Source of the DNA: Candidatus Sumerlaeota bacterium
Lineage (GTDB): Bacteria; Sumerlaeota; Sumerlaeia; JAFGJS01
Direction: 5' to 3'
Assembly (NCBI GenBank): GCA_016928995.1
Contig: JAFGJS010000051.1
Coordinates: forward strand, 1 to 13,613
Length of the DNA stretch: 13,613 nucleotides
Shown here: positions 8,120 through 13,613 of the stretch, in pieces
Layout of the letters: each line of letters opens with the position of its first letter
Position numbering within the stretch: the first letter of the stretch is position 1
Translations under genes and position numbers: made by a program
The notes under the pieces: generated by a model
Told to the model about the DNA's origin: nothing
The model's input: the letters and a program-made list of their open reading frames with translations, nothing else
Database searches by the model: none

Positions 8120-8214
8120 CATCCGGTTCGGACCTTTCACGCAAAAGACATAAAATAACGCAAGTGACTGAAGGGAACTTAAATAAATACCTGATGTTAC
8201 GCACGATTGGCGTT

Positions 8215-8320
8215 TTGGACTGCGGCGGCCATGCCGCCGCCTTACATTATGGTTGAATTACCCAGGATTGAGGACATAACTCCGCTTATCCAAGGCGCAG
8301 GCATGGCCTGCGCAGTCCAA
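8215..8320. repeat. REP/BIME-like inverted hairpin doublet
   Basis: Two 27-nt arms, 8215-8241 and 8294-8320, are inverted copies of each other and differ at only 4 positions. Each arm is itself a hairpin with an 8-bp stem and a 3-nt loop: GCGGCGGC-CAT-GCCGCCGC (8222-8240) and GCGCAGGC-ATG-GCCTGCGC (8295-8313). The arms begin and end with TTGGACTGCG / CGCAGTCCAA, so the whole unit can also fold into one large structure. The four differences between arms are two compensatory base-pair changes, so each hairpin keeps perfect pairing. This is the layout of repetitive extragenic palindromes arranged as a pair, and similar palindromes flanked by TTGGACTGCG are, from memory, common in some PVC-group genomes. 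Confidence 0.7.
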
Positions 8321-8363
8321 GGGAACACTCACTGCGTAACATCAGTTAATAATAATCACTTCA

Positions 8364-8453
8364 CTCAAAGTCACAGAAAATGCAGAGATTGGATCATTGT
8401 ATTCACAGCACATACAATCCATCCTCGGCGCTCTCTGTGTCGCTCTGTGGTAA
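8364..8453. repeat. Inverted repeat of the CACAGAG intergenic type
   Basis: A 7-bp stem, ATTGTAT (8396-8402) with ATACAAT (8412-8418) around a 9-nt loop, is flanked by two imperfect inverted copies of a purine-rich unit. On the left (+ strand) it reads CACAGAAAATGCAGAG; on the right, read on the minus strand, CACAGAGAGCGCCGAG. The right arm on the minus strand continues into ACCACAGAGCGACACAGAG at 8434-8452. Such CACAGAG-repeating stretches recur between genes in many bacterial genomes, as I remember them; I know of no settled function. A second member lies at 11466-11500. Confidence 0.5.
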
Positions 8454-8487
8454 ATTTTAAAAAAACTCCCATATATTATTGGCCGAT

Positions 8488-8925
8488 TCAGAATTTCAAC
8501 GTTCCGGGATCCTTGGGCCGGATGATCTCCCAAATCCCGCGGAACCAGTCCAGGTTCACCAGCACCCAGGCTGCGGCGTAGCCCAGCGCGGCGCCGCACA
8601 GCAGCAGCGCAACGACGCCGCTCAAAGCGCCAAACACGCCCATTTTCCGGCGAACCAGCAGGTAAAGCGGCAGAATCAGCGGAGCGCCTAACAGCAACGG
8701 CACAATCCAGAATACGCCCGATGCTTGATGCTCCTTGCTGTCGCTAGAAGCCCACAAAGCGGCGATCAGGTTGCAGGGCGGGATCACGATGATCGCCATG
8801 ATGAGCGGATCGGTGATGTACCCCAACAAATAGACGGCCGTGAGCGCCGCCACCAGCGCCACGACCGTAAAGGCCAGTTGATTTTTCTTACGGCGAAAAT
8901 CGTAAGCGTCGAATTCAGCGGACAT
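8488..8925 (-). CDS. Small four-helix membrane protein, function unknown
   Basis: The product is 145 aa. After a short charged N-terminus (MSAEFDAYDFRRKKNQ) come four hydrophobic segments near residues 19-37, 40-60, 71-91 and 97-123, joined by short polar loops (SSDSKEHQ, RRK). The C-terminus is soluble (DWFRGIWEIIRPKDPGTLKF). I do not recognise the family. GAGGA lies 9 nt before the ATG, which supports this start. It is the last gene of a same-strand run with the helical protein (62 bp upstream) and the LPP20-like protein, so it may form an envelope complex with them. No catalytic motif is visible. Confidence 0.75.
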   Translation of the reverse strand: MSAEFDAYDFRRKKNQLAFTVVALVAALTAVYLLGYITDPLIMAIIVIPPCNLIAALWASSDSKEHQASGVFWIVPLLLGAPLILPLYLLVRRKMGVFGALSGVVALLLCGAALGYAAAWVLVNLDWFRGIWEIIRPKDPGTLKF

Positions 8926-8987
8926 CTTGCATCATCCTCGCCGGTCTTGATGTTTGCCGCGCCGATGTGGATGCTTCGTGTTGCGCG

Positions 8988-10187
8988 TTAGGCCTTGGGA
9001 CGTTCAACCGGCGCAAGGAACAGCAGCGTCGCCAACACCCCAATGACGCCGGAGAATATCAGCACAACCAGCGGCATACGGGCGTGATCGATTTGCTTGC
9101 GCAGTTTCGGCGCGGGCGATTCCTGGGGCGCGTCCGGACGTTTGAGCTGCGTGCGCAGCTGGCTGGATAGGGCGTCGCACGCATCGGAAATGCTTTCCAG
9201 GTCGGGCTTGATCCGCTCGTTGAAAATGTAGAGCGCCTGATTCCATTCCGAACCTTCACGCATCTCGATCAGCTCCGGCAACTGCCGCTGCCACTCGGCG
9301 AACAGATCGAAGAATCCGGCGAACGCCTCGGCTTGTTGCGCGTCAAGCTCCACATTAATTCGTTGCAGATCCTGGTAATTTCTTTGCAACCGGGAATACT
9401 CCGCTTCGAACGCCTCACGATGACGCTCGCTCGCCGTGGTCAGGAAGAGCTCCAGCTTCGCCATCAGGCTATCCAGCCGCCGTTGCGCCTCCTGCAACGG
9501 TTGCAGCCGATCAACATCCGGCGCAGACTCGTCAGGCGACGCAGTCAGCGTACCGGTCGTCGCCGCGCTGTCCGTGGATGGCGCATCCGCCTGCGCCAGG
9601 CGTAAACGCTCCAACTCAATCGCCTTGTCCAGCCGCTCCTGCATCTGCTCGAAGCGCACGGTCAGCTCGTTATGGAATGCCAGCAGGGCGGGCTGGTTCT
9701 CCGGCAATCGGGCCACGCGCAGAATCTCCTCCGTCGTGGCCTGCACGTCCTGCGAACGGTGAAGCACCGATTCCAGCAGTTGCACCGATTGAACCTTGCC
9801 CTCGCTCTCCCACTGCACGCGCATCTCGACCAAACCCTCCATTAAGGGGTGAATCGAGGCGATCCAGAGTTCATTGTGCTTTTCCTGGATGCGGTCGTCC
9901 GGTTTCAGCAGATACTCGCGCAACGCCGAACCGTCCTGCTCCATCAGGAGCTGAAAGTCGAAAACCTGCGTCAATTGACGCAATTGCTCCGTTTGCCGCG
10001 TGGAGGGGGGCTTGATCTCCGGAATCTCAATCGCATCAAGCCCGTTGCGCATCATTGCCAAGCCGATGATCAGAGAAAAGATCCAGATAAATGACAAAAT
10101 CCATCGCAAGGCGTTCAGCATAACGACATCCAGAAATTGGTTTGATGTGTGAAGTGTTCTGTGTTCCGGCTTCCATGCTTGGAACAC
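8988..10187 (-). CDS. Two-TM helical protein resembling a chemoreceptor/sensor ectodomain without output domain
   Basis: The product is 399 aa. One membrane helix near residues 27-46 and another near 372-392 enclose about 320 residues of almost pure helix, presumably outside the cytoplasmic membrane. The ectodomain falls into two helical halves, about 66-195 and 228-350, split by a low-complexity Ala/Thr/Asp/Ser linker (200-226). Segments such as FQLLMEQDGSALREYLL and IKPDLESISDACDALSSQL just before the second helix resemble four-helix-bundle ligand-binding domains of chemoreceptors and histidine kinases. The protein ends seven residues after the second helix (VERPKA), so there is no HAMP, kinase or methyl-accepting part. 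The start at 10187 has AGGA 8 nt upstream and lies 15 nt after the LPP20-like stop; M23 (10121) is an alternative. The function is unknown. Confidence 0.78.
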   Translation of the reverse strand: MFQAWKPEHRTLHTSNQFLDVVMLNALRWILSFIWIFSLIIGLAMMRNGLDAIEIPEIKPPSTRQTEQLRQLTQVFDFQLLMEQDGSALREYLLKPDDRIQEKHNELWIASIHPLMEGLVEMRVQWESEGKVQSVQLLESVLHRSQDVQATTEEILRVARLPENQPALLAFHNELTVRFEQMQERLDKAIELERLRLAQADAPSTDSAATTGTLTASPDESAPDVDRLQPLQEAQRRLDSLMAKLELFLTTASERHREAFEAEYSRLQRNYQDLQRINVELDAQQAEAFAGFFDLFAEWQRQLPELIEMREGSEWNQALYIFNERIKPDLESISDACDALSSQLRTQLKRPDAPQESPAPKLRKQIDHARMPLVVLIFSGVIGVLATLLFLAPVERPKA

Positions 10188-10202
10188 ATCAACACGATCC
10201 TG

Positions 10203-11255
10203 CTATTCCATAATAACGAATAAGACCTTGCCGTCCAGCAAGACGGAATACTCGTTGTTCGCCGCGATGATCCGGTCCGCATCCGCATTCGAGACGTAAA
10301 TCGTCACGCCGTCGATCTTGCGGGCCTTGATGATGATCGGATCCGCCGCCACTCGCGGATTGGAGCGTCCGGCCTGCACCGTCTCCTGAAACGGCGTGAA
10401 GCTCCCCTGCTGTTTCCATTTTTCAGTCACGCTGATGTCGAACACCGTGCGTTGATCCTCGGACACGACGCGCGGGAACATGTTCCAGCCATACTCTGTT
10501 CCGCTGGCGTCGAACACCACGCCGGTGATGGACGGCTTGGGATGCTGAACCACGTCGGCCGGACCGTCGCTTTCATCCGCGTCATCCTGCCCGGCGTCAT
10601 CCGCATCGTCCGCTTCGTCCGAATCATCCTCGTCGGCCGGCTCATCGTCCTGCTCGACGCTGGAATCCGACGGCTCCGGCTCTTGATAATCCGCCATCGT
10701 CGCCTTCACGGTCAGCTTGCGCGATTCAGGCGCAGCCAGCACCACAATGGCCGGCGGCTGGGTTTTGTCCAGCACCTGCTCCTTCACAAACGGCAAGATC
10801 ATATTGGAAAGGCCACCCGCGCCGTTCAACGGCGCCTCAATCAGCACCGTCGCTGTGATTGAACCGTCATCATCCTCTTCATATTCAGTTTTCACCGGAC
10901 GCATACCCTGGATAAAACTCTGCACCTGCGTGCGGACCACGTCATTCGACACGGCCATGTTCTTGACCGTAGTCTCGCTGTCCACCCGCACGCCATCGAC
11001 AGTCTCCGCCAGATTGCGGTACGCGTCGTTCAACGCCGCGCGCCGCGCCATCAGCTTGCGTTGAGTCTTGGCGTCGGCCTGATCCTCATGCACTACGCCG
11101 AAGCCTTCGGCAAAAATCGTCCCTTGTGTCCAATTCACTCCGCCGTTCGCGCCGATGCTCTGAATCGAATCCGCGCGCAGCCATGCCGCTGTGGATAATA
11201 AAAATATGAAAGCCGCAGCGGCCACCCAACTACTTTTTGGTATTGGGATAGCCAT
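10203..11255 (-). CDS. Exported LPP20-like protein with an Asp-rich linker
   Basis: The product is 350 aa. A Sec-type signal peptide covers about residues 1-28 (VAAAAFIFLLSTAAWLRA). Residues about 46-140 have the LPP20/FlgP-like pattern: a G-x-G element, then ARRAALNDAYRNLAETVDGVRV (70-91) and a conserved strand-rich end (GSITATVLIEAPL). A linker at about 192-235 consists almost wholly of Asp, Glu, Ala and Ser. The C-terminal part (240-350) may be a second LPP20-like or related alpha/beta domain (NADADRIIAANNEYSVLLDGKVLFVI). There is no lipobox, so it is likely periplasmic or secreted rather than lipidated. GAGGAG lies 8 nt before the ATG. It is the first gene of the three-gene unit. LPP20-family proteins are known as outer-envelope and flagellum-associated factors, but no flagellar gene is here. 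Confidence 0.72.
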   Translation of the reverse strand: MAIPIPKSSWVAAAAFIFLLSTAAWLRADSIQSIGANGGVNWTQGTIFAEGFGVVHEDQADAKTQRKLMARRAALNDAYRNLAETVDGVRVDSETTVKNMAVSNDVVRTQVQSFIQGMRPVKTEYEEDDDGSITATVLIEAPLNGAGGLSNMILPFVKEQVLDKTQPPAIVVLAAPESRKLTVKATMADYQEPEPSDSSVEQDDEPADEDDSDEADDADDAGQDDADESDGPADVVQHPKPSITGVVFDASGTEYGWNMFPRVVSEDQRTVFDISVTEKWKQQGSFTPFQETVQAGRSNPRVAADPIIIKARKIDGVTIYVSNADADRIIAANNEYSVLLDGKVLFVIME

Positions 11256-11297
11256 GATTCATTCTCCTCGTGATTTGCACCGCCAGTATTGATTCTG

Positions 11298-11327
11298 AGG
11301 ATAGAGCTCACGCGAGGTCAAGGTCAA
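11298..11327 (-). promoter_or_regulatory. Candidate promoter of the LPP20-like operon
   Basis: On the minus strand TTGACC (11322-11327) is followed after 18 nt by TATCCT (11298-11303). The -35 matches the sigma70 consensus at five of six bases and the -10 at four. TTGACC is present as a tandem pair. The -10 is 42 nt before the ATG. It is a moderate match only. Confidence 0.33.
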
Positions 11328-11465
11328 AACCCTCTGCATCCGCCTCTTTTATCTCCAGACTCTTGTTCAATCCAACGTTACGAAGGCAGTCTGTTGTTCC
11401 CAAACATTTTTTTACTTGGCAGCCCGTCTGTTTTTTTCGCATTTTAGACGACAAGGCAGTGTTTT

Positions 11466-11500
11466 TCTTCCTTTGCGTTCTTTGTGGCCTTGCGTGGTAT
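11466..11500 (-). repeat. Second CACAGAG/CACAAAG-type intergenic element
   Basis: Read on the minus strand this 35-nt stretch has the units CCACGCAAGG, CCACAAAGA and ACGCAAAGG in a row, a loose period of about 9-10 nt. Placed without gaps against the minus-strand unit at 8419-8453, 23 of 35 bases agree, including ACCAC, CACA-AGA, CGC and AGGA. It lies in the divergent gap just upstream of the EEP hydrolase gene. It does not code for a believable protein; the short peptides it gives on translation are typical of this repeat type. Confidence 0.5.
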
Positions 11501-11551
11501 TTCATCTCATGAAAAACTCGCAGAATAAAATTAACAGCAAATAACCCAAAC

Positions 11552-12427
11552 ATGCGCAAAATTATTATCGCATCGACAATCGCCATCAGCCTTTGCGGAT
11601 TAACTTCGCCGCTTCAGGGAAACACGGATACTACGACGATGACTCAAACGCTCAATGTCATATCCTTCAATGTTCGCTACAGCAAGGGCGACGACGGCGA
11701 GAACAGCTGGAAAAATCGCCGCGCCATGTTGTTCTATTACTTGCGCGAGCAACAGCCCGATCTCATCGGCGCACAGGAGATACTGCGTCCCCAATTGAAG
11801 CAAATCACCGAGGCGCTACCCGGCTATCAATGGATCGGCGTGGGCCGCGAGAACGGCAAGCGCAAGGGCGAATACGCCGCGATCTTTTACCGCGCCGATC
11901 GCCTCAAACCGCTCGATAGCGGCACGTTCTGGCTCTCGGAAAAGCCGGAAAAACCTGGATCGATGTCCTGGAACACCGCCTGCACGCGCATCTGCACCTT
12001 GGCGCAATTCCTGGACCTGGCCACCAGCCAGACCTTCTGGCATTACAACACCCACTTCGACCACGTCTCCGGCAAAGCGCGCGAGAACAGCGCACGATTG
12101 ATCATCGAACGCATGAAACAGCAGGCGGGCGACGCGCCCATCATCCTCACCGGCGACCTCAACACCGGCGAGGACGACGTCTGCGTGCGCATCCTGAAGG
12201 ACGCCGGTCTGCGCGACACCTTCCGCGTGATCCATCCCTACGTCGAGGGCGTGCGCACCTTCCACGATTTCAACGGCGGGCACGAAGGCGAAAAAATCGA
12301 CTACATCTTCGTCTCCCCGCAGTGGAAAGTTCAAACCGCAGCCATCGATTTCTTCAACCAAGAAGATCGCTATCCCTCTGATCACTATCCAGTGACGACG
12401 AAGATTCAACAAAATCCTAAGCAATAA
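11552..12427 (+). CDS. Exported endonuclease/exonuclease/phosphatase (EEP) family metal-dependent hydrolase
   Basis: The product is 291 aa. An N-terminal signal peptide (MRKIIIASTIAISLCGLTSP) suggests a periplasmic location; the protein is not lipidated by any visible lipobox. The EEP fold is seen in order: ISFNVRYSKGDDGENSW (37-53; N40), IGAQEI (72-77; metal ligand E76), the core NTHFDHVS (166-173; H168), LTGDLNTGEDD (199-209; D202, N204), KIDYIF (248-253) and the terminal PSDHYPV (275-281; D277, H278). These are all the residues expected for a Mg-dependent phosphodiesterase or phosphomonoesterase. Members of this exported branch may act on phosphodiesters, lipids or nucleic acids; the substrate is not evident. 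No clear ribosome site precedes the ATG at 11552, and M30 (11639) is a possible internal start but would lose the signal. It is not obviously in an operon. Confidence 0.88.
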   Translation: MRKIIIASTIAISLCGLTSPLQGNTDTTTMTQTLNVISFNVRYSKGDDGENSWKNRRAMLFYYLREQQPDLIGAQEILRPQLKQITEALPGYQWIGVGRENGKRKGEYAAIFYRADRLKPLDSGTFWLSEKPEKPGSMSWNTACTRICTLAQFLDLATSQTFWHYNTHFDHVSGKARENSARLIIERMKQQAGDAPIILTGDLNTGEDDVCVRILKDAGLRDTFRVIHPYVEGVRTFHDFNGGHEGEKIDYIFVSPQWKVQTAAIDFFNQEDRYPSDHYPVTTKIQQNPKQ

Positions 12428-12447
12428 ACCTTAGATTGCATTCTCTT
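12413..12447 (+). terminator. Weak hairpin at the end of the EEP gene
   Basis: The 3' end of the gene has CTAAG followed by CTTAG eight nt later, with flanking AAT/ATT that can extend the stem over one bulged C. It overlaps the stop codon region (12425-12427). No T-tract follows at once, only a pyrimidine-rich stretch. It is a marginal candidate. Confidence 0.2.
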
Positions 12448-12481
12448 CCTCTCATTTGTTTGCTGAAACAGCCATCTACGA

Positions 12482-12511
12482 TTGACATCGACTAATCATT
12501 TGATTTTTAAT
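12482..12511 (+). promoter_or_regulatory. Sigma70-like promoter upstream of the DUF488 gene
   Basis: A perfect -35 TTGACA (12482-12487) is followed after 18 nt by TTTAAT (12506-12511), one base from TATAAT. The spacer and flanks are AT-rich, and the -10 is 33 nt before the ATG at 12545. It is the best sigma70 match I found in the window and suggests the DUF488 module is transcribed on its own. Confidence 0.55.
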
Positions 12512-12544
12512 TAAGCTAAATTTGAAACGAACCGGACCGCTTGG

Positions 12545-13432
12545 ATGATGTTATTCAATCGACAAAAGGTAATGCTTACTCTCCTTCAGGAAGCCACTCG
12601 AACTGTCGGTCGCATCGAGCTTATGAAATGGGCTTTTCTTCTACGAAATGATATGCCATCCGAAGGCGGAACTTCTTTCTACGGCTTCGTTCCATACCAT
12701 TACGGACCATTTTCTTTCTGTCTTCAACGTGAGATGATCAAACTTGCGGAGATGGGATTCGTCCGCATGCCCGATGATATATCCTGGGGATTTGCCGATG
12801 GAACAGATATATCCAAGCTAGTTCCTCTCGAATCTGATATCTTACATGACATACGTCGCATAGTCGAACGCTTTGCGCCCCAAAAAACAACCGATACCGT
12901 AATGAAATATGTATATGAACGTTTCCCAGAATATACCATCTTTAGCAAACGTCGTAGACTCGCTTCGCGCCCAGAGGCTTCCATTGCAATTTATACGGTT
13001 GGATATGAAGGGCTTTCTGCGGATGAATTCCTGAATATGCTAGTGCATTCGGGTATTCGACGCTTAATCGATGTGCGCAAAAATCCTGTTGCTCGTCGCT
13101 ACGGCTTTCACAAAAGTTCCCTATCGCGACTTTGCGGCGATCTGAAAATCGAATATGTCCATATAGCTGAATTAGGTATAGCTTCAAGTTTACGGCGAAA
13201 TCTAAATACACATTCAGATCGAGAACGCCTATTCAAACACTATGAAGTTACAACATTAGTCACCGAAAAAACAGCAATTGAACGTGTCGCAACCATGATG
13301 CAAAATTGCCCCAGCGCTCTTGTCTGCATGGAAGCCGAACCTTGTTACTGCCATCGTTCACGTCTCGCTAAAGTTGTGTCTGAGAGAACTGCTCTGCCGA
13401 TCAAGCACCTTAAGGTTGGATCCATATTATGA
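12545..13432 (+). CDS. DUF488 family protein with N-terminal helical domain
   Basis: The product is 295 aa. Residues about 1-110 are a helical domain with FVPYHYGPFSF (48-58) followed by LQREMIKLAEMGFV (60-73), a pattern shared, from memory, with a wHTH- or Panacea-like domain often fused to DUF488. Residues about 148-293 form the DUF488 domain: IYTVGYEGLSADEFL (149-163), IDVRKNPVARRYGF (175-188), IEYVHIAELG (202-211) and LVCMEAEPCYCHRSRLA (259-275), with D176, R178, E263 and C269-H270-R271 as the likely conserved residues. DUF488 has no settled biochemical role; it may bind or act on nucleotides or nucleic acids. The base content is far more AT-rich than its neighbours, hinting at transfer. 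Its TGA overlaps the next ATG (ATGA), so the two genes form an operon. M1 and M2 are both ATG; either may serve. Confidence 0.88.
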   Translation: MMLFNRQKVMLTLLQEATRTVGRIELMKWAFLLRNDMPSEGGTSFYGFVPYHYGPFSFCLQREMIKLAEMGFVRMPDDISWGFADGTDISKLVPLESDILHDIRRIVERFAPQKTTDTVMKYVYERFPEYTIFSKRRRLASRPEASIAIYTVGYEGLSADEFLNMLVHSGIRRLIDVRKNPVARRYGFHKSSLSRLCGDLKIEYVHIAELGIASSLRRNLNTHSDRERLFKHYEVTTLVTEKTAIERVATMMQNCPSALVCMEAEPCYCHRSRLAKVVSERTALPIKHLKVGSIL

Positions 13433-13560
13433 CCCGTCCTGGATACGAACGAATTCGTATTCTCATCACAGTAAAAACTTATCCCAATCCTTCTCAAAGA
13501 TATGAAGAAGCTGTATGCACTGCAGGGTATAATTGTCCCCAAAAACTGGACAGCCATTAA
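13429..13560 (+). pseudogene. Partner gene of DUF488, interrupted by an insertion sequence
   Basis: The frame starts at the ATG overlapping the DUF488 stop. The first 35 codons (13429-13533) read MTRPGYERIRILITVKTYP and continue NPSQRYEEAVCTAG. The ILITVKTYP ... Y-E-x-VCTAG pattern matches the N-terminus of an uncharacterised family that I remember as a frequent neighbour of DUF488 genes. After codon 35 the sequence turns into the end of an insertion sequence, adds a few nonsense residues and stops at TAA (13558-13560). In the intact family the protein continues for well over a hundred residues, so this copy is almost surely non-functional unless the rest is rejoined beyond the window. A GGA 8 nt before the ATG may serve as ribosome site. 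Confidence 0.62.
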
Positions 13561-13613
13561 GGTGGATTTTTCTCCGGTTTTCGTTCGAAAATTCAGAGGA
13601 ACGAAAAGGAGAG
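13534..13613 (+). mobile_element. Left end of an IS3-like insertion sequence (continues past the window)
   Basis: The sequence changes character at 13534 with TGTCCCCAAAAACTGGACA, a TG-starting terminal inverted repeat of the sort found in IS3-family elements. About 70 nt later comes AAAAGGAGAG (13604-13613), a strong ribosome site pointing rightwards, where orfA of the transposase would begin just outside the window. The insertion lies inside the DUF488 partner gene. The right end, transposase and target duplication cannot be seen; AAT or TAAT before 13534 is the likely duplicated target. The family is inferred from the terminus and layout only. Confidence 0.6.

Larger units (their letters stand above)
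7958..8487. other. 530-bp intergenic region between rseP and the 8488-8925 gene
   Basis: No frame here has a credible protein or ribosome site. The region is less GC-rich than its surroundings. From left to right it holds the rseP leader with a possible extended -10 (8111-8119), the REP-like hairpin doublet (8215-8320), the CACAGAG-type inverted repeat (8364-8453), and a run of seven A (8459-8465) that reads as a T-tract just downstream of the stop at 8488 on the minus strand. No convincing hairpin precedes that T-tract. Confidence 0.7.
11256..11551. other. 296-bp divergent intergenic region
   Basis: The LPP20-like gene leaves to the left and the EEP hydrolase gene to the right. It contains a ribosome site and candidate promoter for the left gene (11264-11327), a T-rich stretch around 11406-11440, the CACAAAG-type element (11466-11500) and an AT-rich lead-in with TAAAAT (11526-11531) that could be a -10 for the right gene, without a recognisable -35. 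I see no small gene in it. Confidence 0.6.

Noticed and set aside
8207-8581. A 124-codon plus-strand frame over the repeat region
   Set aside because: It runs through the hairpin doublet and the CACAGAG repeat and ends inside the opposite-strand membrane-protein gene; there is no ribosome site and no protein-like pattern.
9968-9981. Palindrome GCGTCAATTGACGC, with a near copy (GCGTCAATTGACG) at 6431-6443
   Set aside because: One copy is inside a coding region and the other at the rseP stop. A rough count shows that one shared 13-mer in a window this size is expected by chance.
11308-11586. A minus-strand frame giving a PQRTQRKK-type peptide
   Set aside because: This peptide type is the translation of the CACAAAG intergenic element, not a gene.
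1-13613. CRISPR array, tRNA or rRNA genes, attachment sites
   Set aside because: I saw no regularly spaced direct repeats, no cloverleaf with CCA-like ends, and no rRNA sequence on either strand.

Overview
This is a chromosomal window from a Gram-negative bacterium. It carries a RseP-type intramembrane protease, the MEP-pathway enzyme IspG, the nitrogen sensor GlnD, and several exported or lipid-anchored proteins. Most of it is GC-rich. No rRNA, tRNA or other lineage marker is present. The PII-type nitrogen gene, the MEP pathway and two kinds of intergenic repeat resemble, from memory, members of the PVC group (Verrucomicrobiota and relatives); this assignment is weak inference.

Layout. Positions 2-900 (+): the tail of a membrane protein, then a five-helix membrane protein. 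Positions 965-7957 (-): a long same-strand block read rseP, ispG, glnD, family 2 glycosyltransferase, then a lipoprotein tyrosine/dual-specificity phosphatase. rseP and ispG are 30 bp apart, and glnD and the glycosyltransferase share one base (TAATG). Positions 7958-8487: a 530-bp gene-free stretch holding a possible rseP promoter, a REP-like hairpin doublet and an inverted repeat of the CACAGAG type. Positions 8488-11255 (-): a three-gene unit made of an exported LPP20-like protein with an Asp-rich linker, a two-TM helical protein that looks like a sensor ectodomain without an output domain, and a four-TM protein. Positions 11256-11551: a divergent intergenic region with a second CACAGAG-type element. 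Positions 11552-12427 (+): an exported endonuclease/exonuclease/phosphatase-fold hydrolase.

Positions 12482 to the end (+) are different in character. An AT-rich region with a sigma70-like promoter leads into a lower-GC gene for a DUF488 protein with an N-terminal extra domain. Its stop overlaps (ATGA) the start of a second gene whose first 33 or so residues match a family I remember as a frequent DUF488 neighbour. That second gene is cut after codon 35 by the left end of an insertion sequence (IS3-like, TGTCCCC terminus at 13534) which runs off the window. This looks like an acquired two-gene accessory module broken by a transposon, and it is the most likely place for an uncharacterised system.

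The core block covers house-keeping work: membrane proteolysis, isoprenoid precursors, nitrogen sensing and lipid- or polysaccharide-linked sugar transfer. The 8488-11255 unit is an uncharacterised cell-envelope operon.
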